NCBI GenBank assembly: GCA_007116685.1
Contig: SKIC01000184.1
Location: 1-26,804 of the forward strand
Direction: 5' to 3'
DNA from: Balneolales bacterium
GTDB taxonomy: Bacteria > Bacteroidota > Rhodothermia > Balneolales > Natronogracilivirgulaceae
Length of the DNA stretch: 26,804 nucleotides
Shown: in pieces, positions 15,002 through 23,530 of the stretch
How the letters are laid out: each line of letters starts with the position of its first letter
Numbering within the stretch: the first letter of the stretch is position 1
Notes under the pieces: generated by a model
Told to the model about the DNA's origin: nothing
The model's database searches: none
Seen by the model: only the letters and a program-made list of their open reading frames with translations
Made by a program: the position numbers and the translations under genes

Positions 15002-16213
15002 ATGTCCTTTCCCGAAGTAGCAGAACAATTAGAAATTATTAAGAGGGGTACTGTTGAGATAGTCCCCGAAGAAGAACTCATTGAAAAACTAAAAGTATCT
15101 AAAGCGAAAAATCGTCCGCTGAGAATAAAGCTAGGTTGTGATCCCACCAGGCCTGATTTGCATCTTGGTCATTCTGTAATCTTGCGCAAAATGAGACAAT
15201 TTCAGGATTTAGGGCATCATGCCATTTTGATTATCGGAGATTTTACGGCATTAATTGGAGATCCTACCGGTCAGAATAAAACGCGTCCATCTCTTACCGT
15301 CGATGAAATCAATGAGAATGCAATGACGTATTTAGACCAGGCATCAAAAATTTTAGACAAGGAAAAAACGGAGATTGTATACAACTCAGAATGGCTTGAT
15401 AAGATGAAATTTCAGGATGTTATTAAGCTGAGTTCAAAAATGACCGTTGCACGAATGCTGGAAAGAGATGATTTCTCAAAAAGATATAATGCTCAGGAGC
15501 CTATCTCTTTACACGAGTTTTTATACCCACTTGCGCAGGGACAAGATTCCGTATTTTTGAAATCAGATGTGGAATTAGGCGGTACAGATCAGAAATTTAA
15601 TCTGCTTGTTGGTCGCCAATTACAAAAAGACAGCGGAATGGACCAACAGGTCTGTCTGATGATGCCTTTGCTGGTGGGTACAGATGGAACTCAAAAAATG
15701 TCAAAATCTTATGATAATTACATAGGTATTGATGAGACTCCGGAAGATATGTATGGTAAAGTTTTATCCATTCCAGATGAATTGATTTATACTTGGTATG
15801 AATTACTTACCGATGTAAAAACATCAGATTTGCCTGAAATTGCCCAAAAAACAAAAGATGATCCCAGAAATACAAAGCATGACCTGGCTTATAAAATCAC
15901 CGAACTTTACCATGGTGAAGATGGGGCAAAAGCAGGAAGGACTCATTTCGAGAAAACAGTTGTAAATAAAGGCATTCCTGAAGATCTACCTGAATTCAGT
16001 TTTGAATCACATTCGAATCACAAAATCATTGATATCATTTTTGATATAGGCTTCTCTCCATCTAAAGGAGAAGCGAGAAGACTCATTAAACAGGGTGGGG
16101 TTTCCATTGATGGAGAAAAAGTAACAGATTTGAATGCAGAGCTATTGTTTAACGGCAAAAATGAATACATATTAAAGGTAGGTAAACGTAAATTTGGAAA
16201 GCTCGTAAGCTAA
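15002..16213 (+). CDS. tyrS: Tyrosine-tRNA ligase
   Basis: A 403-residue class I synthetase that charges tRNA-Tyr. The HIGH signature appears as HLGH (residues 54-57, in LGCDPTRPDLHLGH) and the second signature is KMSKS (232-236). The LGGTDQKFN segment binds substrate, and the last ~65 residues form an S4 RNA-binding domain (SKGEARRLIKQGGVSIDGEK). The LGCDPTRPDLHLGH form marks the TyrZ-like bacterial subtype. It starts three bases after cvpA and is followed 13 bases later by the ankyrin gene, so it lies in the middle of a five-gene plus-strand run. Confidence 0.97.
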   Translation: MSFPEVAEQLEIIKRGTVEIVPEEELIEKLKVSKAKNRPLRIKLGCDPTRPDLHLGHSVILRKMRQFQDLGHHAILIIGDFTALIGDPTGQNKTRPSLTVDEINENAMTYLDQASKILDKEKTEIVYNSEWLDKMKFQDVIKLSSKMTVARMLERDDFSKRYNAQEPISLHEFLYPLAQGQDSVFLKSDVELGGTDQKFNLLVGRQLQKDSGMDQQVCLMMPLLVGTDGTQKMSKSYDNYIGIDETPEDMYGKVLSIPDELIYTWYELLTDVKTSDLPEIAQKTKDDPRNTKHDLAYKITELYHGEDGAKAGRTHFEKTVVNKGIPEDLPEFSFESHSNHKIIDIIFDIGFSPSKGEARRLIKQGGVSIDGEKVTDLNAELLFNGKNEYILKVGKRKFGKLVS

Positions 16214-16226
16214 TGTGAGGCGATAT

Positions 16227-17375
16227 ATGTCAGATGCCGATAATGCTGCATATGAACTGGTAAAAAAAGGATTAAAAGCGGATAAAGAGCACTTTGAAGC
16301 AGCTTTAAAAGATGCTGATAGTGAGTTGATTACACTTTTTATTGAGGCAGGAGTAAATCCTGAACTATCCGACGAAAATGGATACACGCCTCTGATGAAT
16401 GCCATAATGTATGGTAATCTGGAAGCTGTAAAAACGCTTTTGAATTATAATGTCAGATTAAATCCGGAAAACAGATATGGTAAAGATGCCTTAATGATGG
16501 CAGTAATATCCGGAAATAATGATGCAGTAGAATTGCTATTGGATAAAAAAGCAGATCCGGATACCTCATCAGATACCGGTGAAACCCCACTTTCTTTAGC
16601 AGTAAAGGCCAGGAATAAAGAAATCATTACAACTCTACTTAAAAAAGGTGCATCACCGGCTTTTAAAACTTCAAGAGAATCGCCATTAGATTTAGCCAGA
16701 AAAATTGGTGATAAAGACATTTTAGAATTGCTGTTTACTGTCAGCAAAGAAGAAGATGCCGAAGAGCCAAAAGAAGAGGAAAAAGTTAAATCCCGAAAAA
16801 ATCCGGCAGACCATAAGGAATTCCACGCAGCTATTGCAAAAGGTGAAGTTGATAAGGTAAAGGATTGGCTTAACCAGGGACAAAATCCAGACATAGTCAC
16901 AGAATTGGGTTATACACCTTTAATGACGGCTATTTCTTATGATCAGCACGAAATCGTAGAAGAATTATTGGCTAAAAAGCCTAGAATAAACCAACAAAAT
17001 CGTAATGGCTACACCGCGTTACACGTAGCCGTAATTTGCAACAATGCCAAAGCGGTTAAAAAGCTTCTTGATGCAGGCATAAATAAAGAAGTAGAAAATA
17101 TGAGTGGCGAAACCGCACTACTTACATCTATGATTTTTCTGAACAGAGATGTAGTAAAATATTTACTTGATGCCGGCGCCAACCCAAACCATAAAAATCA
17201 TGGCGGTTATAATGCCATATCAATGGCTGTTATGAAAAAATCTCAGCGAATTGTAGAAATGCTTCTGGAAAACGGAGCCGATCCCAATACGGTTGTTCAA
17301 GGAGAGACACCCCTTCAAAGATCTGAGAGATTGGGTTTTTCTGAAATAACTGAAATCATAAAAAAACACGTTTAA
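16227..17375 (+). CDS. Ankyrin-repeat protein with two repeat blocks
   Basis: A 382-residue protein composed almost entirely of ankyrin repeats, with phrases such as NGYTPLMNAIMYGNLEAVKT, GETPLSLAVKARNKEIITTL, NGYTALHVAVICNNAKAVKK and DAGANPNHKNHGGYNAISMA. A first block (about residues 15-175) and a second block (about 200-382) are separated by a very charged Glu/Lys linker (EEDAEEPKEEEKVKSRK). Both blocks begin with the same kind of half repeat, so the gene looks like an internal duplication. The ATG at 16227 is chosen over GTG at 16215 because GAGG lies 6 bases before it. No signal peptide or membrane segment is seen, so it is probably a cytoplasmic protein-binding scaffold. Its partner is unknown. 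Confidence 0.9.
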   Translation: MSDADNAAYELVKKGLKADKEHFEAALKDADSELITLFIEAGVNPELSDENGYTPLMNAIMYGNLEAVKTLLNYNVRLNPENRYGKDALMMAVISGNNDAVELLLDKKADPDTSSDTGETPLSLAVKARNKEIITTLLKKGASPAFKTSRESPLDLARKIGDKDILELLFTVSKEEDAEEPKEEEKVKSRKNPADHKEFHAAIAKGEVDKVKDWLNQGQNPDIVTELGYTPLMTAISYDQHEIVEELLAKKPRINQQNRNGYTALHVAVICNNAKAVKKLLDAGINKEVENMSGETALLTSMIFLNRDVVKYLLDAGANPNHKNHGGYNAISMAVMKKSQRIVEMLLENGADPNTVVQGETPLQRSERLGFSEITEIIKKHV

Positions 17376-17382
17376 AGCAGAT

Positions 17383-18153
17383 TTGGCCATTAAAATTTCG
17401 TCCTATAATCTAAATGGGATTCGCGCAGCAGATCGTAAAGGTTTACAAAATTGGTTCGAAACATCAAAGCCTGATATCGTTTGCTTTCAGGAACTAAAGG
17501 CTACAGAGGAGCAAGTACCTGAGGAGATTAAATCCCTGCCTTATCATAGTTATTACCACAGTGCAGAGAAAAAAGGATATTCCGGGGTAGCAATATTCAC
17601 TAAAGAAAAGCCCATTAATGTGCAAAATGGAATGGGCGTAGATTGGGTAGATGCCGAAGGACGCGTAATTATGGCAGAATACGCATCATTTGTAGTAGTT
17701 AGTCTGTATGCACCAAGCGGAACTACGGGAGATATTCGTCAGGATATGAAATTCAAATGGATGGATGCTTTTCCAGCATACGTTGATACTTTGCGAGAAA
17801 TAGGAAAGCCATTTGTGATTTGCGGAGATTACAATATTGCTCATACCGAGATTGATATTCATAATCCAAAAGCGAATAAAAAAACGTCCGGGTTTTTACC
17901 CGAAGAAAGAGAGTGGGTAAGCAAATTTTTGGAATCAGGAATGCATGACGTTTTCAGAGAGCAGCATCCGGACACCGTTGACTTATACAGTTGGTGGAGT
18001 TACAGAGCGGCTTCGAAATCCAAAAACAAAGGCTGGAGGATAGATTACCACATGGCAAATCCAGAAATGGCTAAAAAAGCTATTTCCGCAGAAATTGAAA
18101 TGGATTGGGATTTATCAGATCACGCTGCAGTGAGCGTTACTTACGATTTGTAA
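17383..18153 (+). CDS. xth: Exodeoxyribonuclease III (AP endonuclease)
   Basis: A 256-residue enzyme of the EEP superfamily that cuts DNA at abasic sites and removes 3' blocking groups in base excision repair. Catalytic motifs are all present: SYNLNGIR with Asn9, CFQELKA with Glu37, LYAPSG, GDYNIAH, the substrate motif GWRIDY and SDHAAV with the final His. The start must be TTG at 17383, which gives MAIKISSYN as in homologues; no ATG or GTG is available in frame before the conserved core. It begins 7 bases after the ankyrin stop. It ends 12 bases from the convergent methyltransferase gene without a clear terminator. Confidence 0.95.
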   Translation: MAIKISSYNLNGIRAADRKGLQNWFETSKPDIVCFQELKATEEQVPEEIKSLPYHSYYHSAEKKGYSGVAIFTKEKPINVQNGMGVDWVDAEGRVIMAEYASFVVVSLYAPSGTTGDIRQDMKFKWMDAFPAYVDTLREIGKPFVICGDYNIAHTEIDIHNPKANKKTSGFLPEEREWVSKFLESGMHDVFREQHPDTVDLYSWWSYRAASKSKNKGWRIDYHMANPEMAKKAISAEIEMDWDLSDHAAVSVTYDL

Positions 18154-18165
18154 TCGGACTCAGGT

Positions 18166-18720
18166 TTACGTTTCCTGATAAGCCCGCATGATAGACATCG
18201 GGGGGATATTCTTTAACTCCAATTCGGTATCAACGTGTGCAAAAGCTTCTTTCAGATAAGGAACCATGTGTTTTGATGTTTGATACACGAGAAATCGGCC
18301 GGTTTTGCCCACTACTTTTGAAGTCGCTTTTACAATTTCTCTTTTGGGTTCTTCCGGAATAAAAGAAAAAGGAATTCCCGATATTACATAATCCGCAGTT
18401 GAAACGCCTTCTTCCTCCAAAACTTTAGCAACATTTGCAGCCGATTCGTGATAAACTTTTAAGCGTGTATCGTTTATATCTTTCAAAATCTTGACAAACC
18501 CATCATTCGTTTCAAAAGCAAAGAGGCGAGAATCTTTGGTCATTTTTTCCAGAATATATCTGGTAAAAACGCCATCTCCGGGTCCGTATTCAACAATGGT
18601 GAGGTCTTTTTCGAAGGGGATGTATTGGCAAACTTTTTTAACGGTAAACTCCGAGCTTGGAGTTATGGAAGCCACATTTTTATCACCGAAAAAGTTTTTT
18701 AAATAGTCTAAAGTACCCAT
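18166..18720 (-). CDS. SAM-dependent methyltransferase, PmtA/KsgA-like
   Basis: A 184-residue class I methyltransferase. Motif I is VEYGPGDGVFTRYIL (about 43-57), preceded by SITPSSEFTVKKV, which resembles the substrate-entry region of bacterial phospholipid N-methyltransferases (PmtA) and rRNA adenine dimethylases. Motif IV reads ISGIPFSF (about 112-119), closer to the SGLPF form of PmtA than to the NLPY of KsgA. It may methylate phosphatidylethanolamine or another envelope or small molecule, but the substrate cannot be read from sequence. It lies 78 bases downstream of uvrB on the same strand, perhaps in its operon. Confidence 0.78.
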   Translation of the reverse strand: MGTLDYLKNFFGDKNVASITPSSEFTVKKVCQYIPFEKDLTIVEYGPGDGVFTRYILEKMTKDSRLFAFETNDGFVKILKDINDTRLKVYHESAANVAKVLEEEGVSTADYVISGIPFSFIPEEPKREIVKATSKVVGKTGRFLVYQTSKHMVPYLKEAFAHVDTELELKNIPPMSIMRAYQET

Positions 18721-18798
18721 GAATAATTAGTAGTAACTATTTTTAAGCTTGAAAATGATTGAGTAAGGTAATCAGAAAGCCCATAGTAAGGAAAATGA

Positions 18799-20847
18799 TT
18801 ATAATCCTTTCTCAACTTCTTCAATTTGATCTCTGATTCGTGCAGCCTCTTCAAATTCGAGATTTTTGGCGGCAGTTCTCATAGTTTCTTTCAGATAAGC
18901 GATGAACTTTTCTTTGTTATCAAAAACAACTTCTTTCATGGCTGGATTTGGGCGGTAGTGAATACCATCTTCTGCCGCAGTGATGAGTTCAATCGGCTCT
19001 TCTTTTTCCAGATATTCTCCTTCAAAATCAATGTTTTTATTGGAGATTAATCCCGGATCAACCAAAGGCTTGAGTTCTTTACTGATGGTGGTAGGGGTGA
19101 TGCCATGCTTTTCATTATACTCCTGCTGAATGGCTCGTCTGCGATTGGTTTCCTCAATCACAACATTCATACTTCGGGTCATTTTGTCAGCGTATAGAAT
19201 GGCCTTCCCTTTAACGTTTCTGGCTGCACGACCAACAATCTGGAAAAGCGAAGTTACTGAGCGAAGAAAGCCTTCTTTGTCTGCATCTAAAATAGCTACG
19301 AGGCTAAGTTCAGGGATATCGATTCCCTCTCGTAAAAGGTTTATTCCAACCAAGACATCAAAGTCACCACGGCGGTAGCGATAGAGGACTTCTACGCGCT
19401 CAAGAGCATCCAATTCGGAGTGCATGTAGGTGGCTTTGATACCGAGATTTTTTAAATACTGACTGAGCTCCTCACTCATCCGTTTGGTCAAAGCCAGTAC
19501 AAGTACACGCTCTTTTTTCTCAACCCGGATTCTGATTTCATCAATTAAATCATCGATCTGATTTTTTAATGGGCGAACTTCAATTTCAGGCTCCATCAGG
19601 CCGGTTGGGCGAATAATCTGCTCAACATAAACGCCCTCAGATTTTTCCATTTCGTAATTGGATGGCGTAGCGCTCACAAAAATGCACTGTGGGAACATTT
19701 CTTCCCATTCCTGAAACTTAAGCGGACGATTATCCAGGGCAGAAGGTAATCTGAAACCATGATCAACCAGGTTTTCCTTCCGAGACCGGTCGCCGCCATA
19801 CATCGCATCAATTTGAGGAACCGTTTGGTGAGATTCATCCACAACGAGCATATAATCATCAGGAAAATAATCCATCAGACAATAAGGGCGCTCACCGGGT
19901 TTACGGTTAGCCAGATAGCGGGAGTAATTCTCAATACCGTTACAGTAGCCAATTTCCTGCATCATCTCGATATCAAAAACCGTTCTTTGCTCCAAACGAT
20001 GGGCTTCCAGAAATTTTTCCTCAGAACGAAGAACCTCCAGGCGCATATCCAATTCCTTACGGATTTGCTCAATAGAGCGCTCCAGAGTGCCTTTTGTGGT
20101 TACATAGTGGGAGGCAGGATATATGGTGAAGGAATCAACAGATTCGAGAATTTCCCCGGTATCCGGATCAAAAACCTGCATTTCTTCGATTTCTTCGCCC
20201 CAAAAAGTCAGGCGCAGAGCGTGTTCAGAATACGCCGGAATCAAATCAATTTGATCGCCTCGAACCCGAAACGTGGCTCGTTTAAACTCAAAATCATTAC
20301 GTGTGTAATGCAAATCCACTAAGTCATATAGCAGTTTATTTCTGGGGATTTCCATTCCTGTTTCAAGTTGTATAATCAGGCGTTTGTATTCGGAAGGCGA
20401 ACCAATCCCATAAATACACGAAACCGAAGAAACGATGATAACATCTCTGCGTCCGGATAGAAGGGAACTGGTTGCTCGAAGCCTGAGCCGTTGAATTTCC
20501 TCATTGATGGATAAATCTTTTTCAATGTATTTATCCTGTTGAGAGATGTATGCTTCCGGCTGATAGTAATCGTAATAGGAGATAAAAAACTCCACACAGC
20601 TCTCAGGAAAAAAATCGCTTAATTCCCGGTACAACTGCGCAGCCAGAGTTTTGTTATGGCTCATCACTAACGTTGGCTTTTGTACTTGCTCAATTACTGA
20701 GGCAATGGTACGCGTTTTTCCCGATCCGGTAATTCCTAAGAGAGTTTGATATTTATCGCCGTTCTGTAAACCACTAACTAATTCTTTAATGGCTTTTGGC
20801 TGATCACCGGCTGGTGGAAAAGGGGAATGAAGTTTAAAATCTGACAT
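18799..20847 (-). CDS. uvrB: UvrABC system protein B (excinuclease subunit B)
   Basis: A 682-residue damage-recognition helicase of nucleotide excision repair that receives DNA from UvrA and loads UvrC. Motifs: Walker A GITGSGKT (38-45); the beta-hairpin region YYDYYQPEAYISQQDKYIEK; CIYGIG; DESHQT (Walker B); SATPSNYE; the helicase motif V/VI segment REGIDIPELSLVAILDADKE and QIVGRAARN. A C-terminal UVR domain (about 645-680, MRTAAKNLEFEEAARIRDQI) contacts UvrC. The length is normal. uvrA and uvrC are not in the window. It follows the MBL hydrolase gene by 38 bases on the minus strand. Confidence 0.97.
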   Translation of the reverse strand: MSDFKLHSPFPPAGDQPKAIKELVSGLQNGDKYQTLLGITGSGKTRTIASVIEQVQKPTLVMSHNKTLAAQLYRELSDFFPESCVEFFISYYDYYQPEAYISQQDKYIEKDLSINEEIQRLRLRATSSLLSGRRDVIIVSSVSCIYGIGSPSEYKRLIIQLETGMEIPRNKLLYDLVDLHYTRNDFEFKRATFRVRGDQIDLIPAYSEHALRLTFWGEEIEEMQVFDPDTGEILESVDSFTIYPASHYVTTKGTLERSIEQIRKELDMRLEVLRSEEKFLEAHRLEQRTVFDIEMMQEIGYCNGIENYSRYLANRKPGERPYCLMDYFPDDYMLVVDESHQTVPQIDAMYGGDRSRKENLVDHGFRLPSALDNRPLKFQEWEEMFPQCIFVSATPSNYEMEKSEGVYVEQIIRPTGLMEPEIEVRPLKNQIDDLIDEIRIRVEKKERVLVLALTKRMSEELSQYLKNLGIKATYMHSELDALERVEVLYRYRRGDFDVLVGINLLREGIDIPELSLVAILDADKEGFLRSVTSLFQIVGRAARNVKGKAILYADKMTRSMNVVIEETNRRRAIQQEYNEKHGITPTTISKELKPLVDPGLISNKNIDFEGEYLEKEEPIELITAAEDGIHYRPNPAMKEVVFDNKEKFIAYLKETMRTAAKNLEFEEAARIRDQIEEVEKGL

Positions 20848-20885
20848 GCAGGAAACTACGGATATTTACTTTTGAAAGCGTTTAT

Positions 20886-21779
20886 TTAAGCACAAATCTC
20901 ATCCCATGCTTTTTCAAGATTGGCTCTTAGAGAAAGTCTGGCTCCAAAACTCACGAAATTCTCAAAACCTTTCATGCTTTCGGTTTCAAGAAATTCTTCT
21001 TTGCTTTTGCCTTTCGCTATAGCATCATGGGCGTAACTCAATAAGGCTTCGAGATAGTTTTGGAAGTGATGAACATCAGCAGAAGAACCCAGAACGCCAA
21101 ATTCCTGATGCCCATGACCAAAAATGTATTGCGTATCGTTATCGTGAGTATTACGGACATTCTTCAATAAATCCGCCCAGCCTTTGATACTAGCTCCAGA
21201 ACCCGTATCAATGAAAGGATGAACGCGATTAAACATTAAATCGCCCATATGGATGATATTGGCGCGCTCAAAAACAATAACGGCATCACCGCTAGTATGT
21301 GCTTTTCCGTAATAATTCAGGTGGATGCGTTCGTCGCCACTTGATAATTGGTGGTGATTATCAAAAACGGTATCGGGAAGCATAGCTTCGTTACTGGTAG
21401 TGGCCGCAAGGTAATTTCTGGCTTCTTTATGGGCGATTATGGTTTTGGTGTACTCACGAAAAACGCCATTTCCACCGGTGTGGTCTCCGTGATGATGCGT
21501 ATTTATTACGGCATCCAGTAAACCGGAACGTCTTTGTCGCTCTTTCAACCCGATTATGGCAGCATTGGCTTCATCCGGAAATTGCGTATCCACAACAACG
21601 GCACCTCTTCTGTTGATAAGCCATCCAATAGTACCGCCCCGATTTGAATAAATACCAACATTTCTGCGAAGAGACTGAAACTGTCCGCTTTGCTGTTTTG
21701 AAAAGGCAAAAGTTGGCATTCCAAGTAAACCGGCAGCCATTAGAGAATTCAGAATAAAATCACGACGAGTAACGCTCAT
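20886..21779 (-). CDS. MBL-fold metallohydrolase with Tat signal
   Basis: A 297-residue metallo-beta-lactamase-fold protein. The N-terminus SVTRRDFILNSLMAAGLLGM is a twin-arginine signal with Arg5-Arg6, a hydrophobic stretch and a likely cleavage near residue 27, so the protein is folded inside and exported. The metal site HxHxDH is His95-His97-Asp99-His100 in NTHHHGDHTGG; further ligands are the His of GKAHTSGD, the Asp of HMGDLMFN and the His of FGHGHQEF. The fold includes beta-lactamases, lactonases and sulfur or quinoprotein hydrolases; the substrate here cannot be told. It lies directly upstream of uvrB and diverges from the MmcQ gene. Confidence 0.88.
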   Translation of the reverse strand: MSVTRRDFILNSLMAAGLLGMPTFAFSKQQSGQFQSLRRNVGIYSNRGGTIGWLINRRGAVVVDTQFPDEANAAIIGLKERQRRSGLLDAVINTHHHGDHTGGNGVFREYTKTIIAHKEARNYLAATTSNEAMLPDTVFDNHHQLSSGDERIHLNYYGKAHTSGDAVIVFERANIIHMGDLMFNRVHPFIDTGSGASIKGWADLLKNVRNTHDNDTQYIFGHGHQEFGVLGSSADVHHFQNYLEALLSYAHDAIAKGKSKEEFLETESMKGFENFVSFGARLSLRANLEKAWDEICA

Positions 21780-21826
21780 ATTTTCCTAAATTTGGTTGAA
21801 GATAGTAATCACTAATGCGATGATGT

Positions 21827-22210
21827 ATGGATGTGTTAGATTATAGAAATTTCTGTATTGCTTTGCCCGGAACCACAGAAGAATTCCCTTTTGATGAAAA
21901 CACACTTGTTTTCAAAGTAATGGGGAAAATGTTTACTGCCTGTGATGTGGATGATTTTGAAAGCATAAACGTGAAATGTAATCCCGAAAAAGCAGTAGAA
22001 CTCAGAGAATTGTATTCGGCTGTAAACCCGGGATATCACATGAATAAAAAGCACTGGAATACCATCGTAATGGATGGAACCATTTCAGATGATATTATTG
22101 AGCAGTGGATTCTGGATTCTTATACCCTCGTAGTGAGCGGTTTGACAAAGAAATTGAAATCAGAATTGGAAATCCTTAAAAATGAGAAAAAGTCGGCTAA
22201 GGATTTGTAA
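21827..22210 (+). CDS. MmcQ/YjbR family protein
   Basis: A 127-residue protein of the MmcQ/YjbR family, a CyaY-like alpha-beta fold that may bind DNA. It has the typical order LPGTTEEFPFDENTLVFKVM, then FTACDVDDFESINVKCNPE, the AVNPGYHMNKKHWNTIVMDG block and a helix ending in LVVSGLTKKLK. No catalytic role is established for the family. It is a lone plus-strand gene between two minus-strand groups, and its last 14 bases overlap the end of the DUF2911 gene on the other strand. Confidence 0.9.
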   Translation: MDVLDYRNFCIALPGTTEEFPFDENTLVFKVMGKMFTACDVDDFESINVKCNPEKAVELRELYSAVNPGYHMNKKHWNTIVMDGTISDDIIEQWILDSYTLVVSGLTKKLKSELEILKNEKKSAKDL

Positions 22211-22742
22211 TCGGAACTGATACTCGGACTTTATCCCATGTCAAACTCATGATCGTTTTACTTCCATCTTCCTCGGTTTCAAACGTGATTTGAAACGCTT
22301 CCTGAGATTCATCTAATGAGTGAACAGGGGATTCAATTCTTAGCACATCTTTTGATTGGTCATACCGAAACGCACCCCATGCTCCCAGCTGTTCGTTCAA
22401 AATGATGGTCCAGGAGTTTTCATTTGGGATAGTGAATAGGGAGTAGATTCCAGCTTCCACTCTTTCACCGCCAAAATGAACATCTGAGGTGAAAATAATT
22501 TCCGTTGCCTCGTTAGCTCCGGTTCTCCAAACAGCTCCAAATGGAACTAGTTCGCCGAATATCTCACGATCTCTTTTGTAGGGTTTTCCATAAACAGCTT
22601 TGATATACGTATCGCCCAGCATGGTTCTGCTGATATCAATAGGGCTTTGACGAGGATGTGTGGGTTGGGAGGAAACTAAATCAACAAGGAATAGACTGAA
22701 GAACAAACAGGCTGCAGTAGCTAAAATAAATGGGCGGGACAT
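22197..22742 (-). CDS. DUF2911 domain-containing secreted protein
   Basis: A 181-residue protein with an N-terminal signal peptide (about 1-25: charged MSR, hydrophobic ILATAACLFFSLFLVDLVSS). It is followed by the DUF2911 domain with its hallmarks YGKPYKRDREIFGELVPFGA, VWRTGANEATEI, GIYSLFTIPNENSWTIILN and the acidic FETEEDG segment. DUF2911 is common in Bacteroidota, outside the cytoplasm and without known function. There is no Cys lipobox. It is the last gene of a minus-strand run and ends convergently inside the 3' end of the MmcQ gene. Confidence 0.88.
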   Translation of the reverse strand: MSRPFILATAACLFFSLFLVDLVSSQPTHPRQSPIDISRTMLGDTYIKAVYGKPYKRDREIFGELVPFGAVWRTGANEATEIIFTSDVHFGGERVEAGIYSLFTIPNENSWTIILNEQLGAWGAFRYDQSKDVLRIESPVHSLDESQEAFQITFETEEDGSKTIMSLTWDKVRVSVPITNP

Positions 22743-22803
22743 ATTCTAAGGTATTGGTTGATATTATGTTCTGTCAATCATTTATGAGTTAAAATCATTC
22801 CAA

Positions 22804-23463
22804 CTAATAGAATGAGAGGTAGTCATAAACAAACCAGAAGTGACAGAATGTACCAACCATTACGAAGATGTGCCAAATTTCATGAAAGCCAAATACTTCC
22901 GGAAAGGGATCCGGTTTACGTAAACCGTAAATAACAGCACCTATGGTGTAAGCCAATCCTCCCATAAAAACCCAGAAGATGGCAGCAAACGGGAGAACCT
23001 GCCAAAGTGTAGGCATTACCAATACAGCTAACCACCCCATGAGTAAATAAAGTAATAAGGATAGCCATGTAGGTGCATTAAACCAGACTAGTTTAAATGA
23101 AATGCCAAGAGCGGCTAATGACCAAATTGCTATAAATAGCGCCCAACTCATAAATCCTTCTAATAAAATCATACATAATGGCGTGTATGTACCGGCAATG
23201 AGCACGTAAATCATCATGTGATCAAACCTCCGGAGTATGAGTTGACCTTTTTCCGATAAAGGAAGTAAATGATACAGAGAACTGGCTAAGTACAACAATA
23301 TCATACTTACACCAAAAACGGTAAATGCAATCAGGTGTTGGGATTCCCCATAGGCCAATGCTCGGGAAATAAGGAAAATTAGCCCCAGTACGGAGAGCAA
23401 TGTACCAGCTAAATGAGTCAGACCGCTAACCGGGTCTTTCATGGATTTAAATAAATTCGTCAT
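22804..23463 (-). CDS. Hemolysin III (PAQR/YqfA) family membrane protein
   Basis: A 219-residue protein with seven predicted membrane segments. It has the family motifs DPVSGLTHLAGT at the start, SSLYHLLPLS and RRFDHMMIYVLIAGTYTPLC in the middle and HEIWHIFVMVGTFCHFWFVY at the end. The conserved His and Asp residues likely form a metal site as in human PAQR receptors, whose hydrolase role is suggested. In bacteria the true function is unclear despite the hemolysin name. It lies 67 bases downstream of the UbiB-like gene and 61 bases upstream of the DUF2911 gene, all on the minus strand. Confidence 0.92.
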   Translation of the reverse strand: MTNLFKSMKDPVSGLTHLAGTLLSVLGLIFLISRALAYGESQHLIAFTVFGVSMILLYLASSLYHLLPLSEKGQLILRRFDHMMIYVLIAGTYTPLCMILLEGFMSWALFIAIWSLAALGISFKLVWFNAPTWLSLLLYLLMGWLAVLVMPTLWQVLPFAAIFWVFMGGLAYTIGAVIYGLRKPDPFPEVFGFHEIWHIFVMVGTFCHFWFVYDYLSFY

Positions 23464-23530
23464 CTTTCGAAAAGCTTATGAAAATAGAATCTAAAAATAT
23501 CCAATTTAGATGAATACAGTGTAAATGAAA

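Noticed and set aside
16213..16226. ATG overlapping the tyrS stop (TAATG) and GTG at 16215 as starts of the ankyrin gene.
   Set aside because: The ATG is followed at once by TGA, and the GTG lies inside the GTGAGG that serves the ATG at 16227.
18721..18798. A hydrophobic reading frame on the minus strand in the gap between uvrB and the methyltransferase gene, giving about 13-20 residues (MGFLITLLNHFQA).
   Set aside because: It is too short, has no ribosome site and matches nothing known; AT-rich gaps often read as hydrophobic.
18145..22215. The 14-mer GATTTGTAATCGGA occurs at the stop codons of both xth (18145) and the MmcQ gene (22202).
   Set aside because: About one shared 14-mer pair is expected by chance in 27 kb, and the two sites share no flanking sequence.
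22743..22803. TTGACA on the minus strand (22772-22777) upstream of the DUF2911 gene as a -35 element.
   Set aside because: No acceptable -10 follows at 16-19 bases, so it is not a supported promoter.
23489..23511. Inverted repeat ATCTAAA/TTTAGAT between the UbiB-like and hemolysin III genes as a terminator.
   Set aside because: The stem has only one G-C pair and no T run follows in the direction of transcription.
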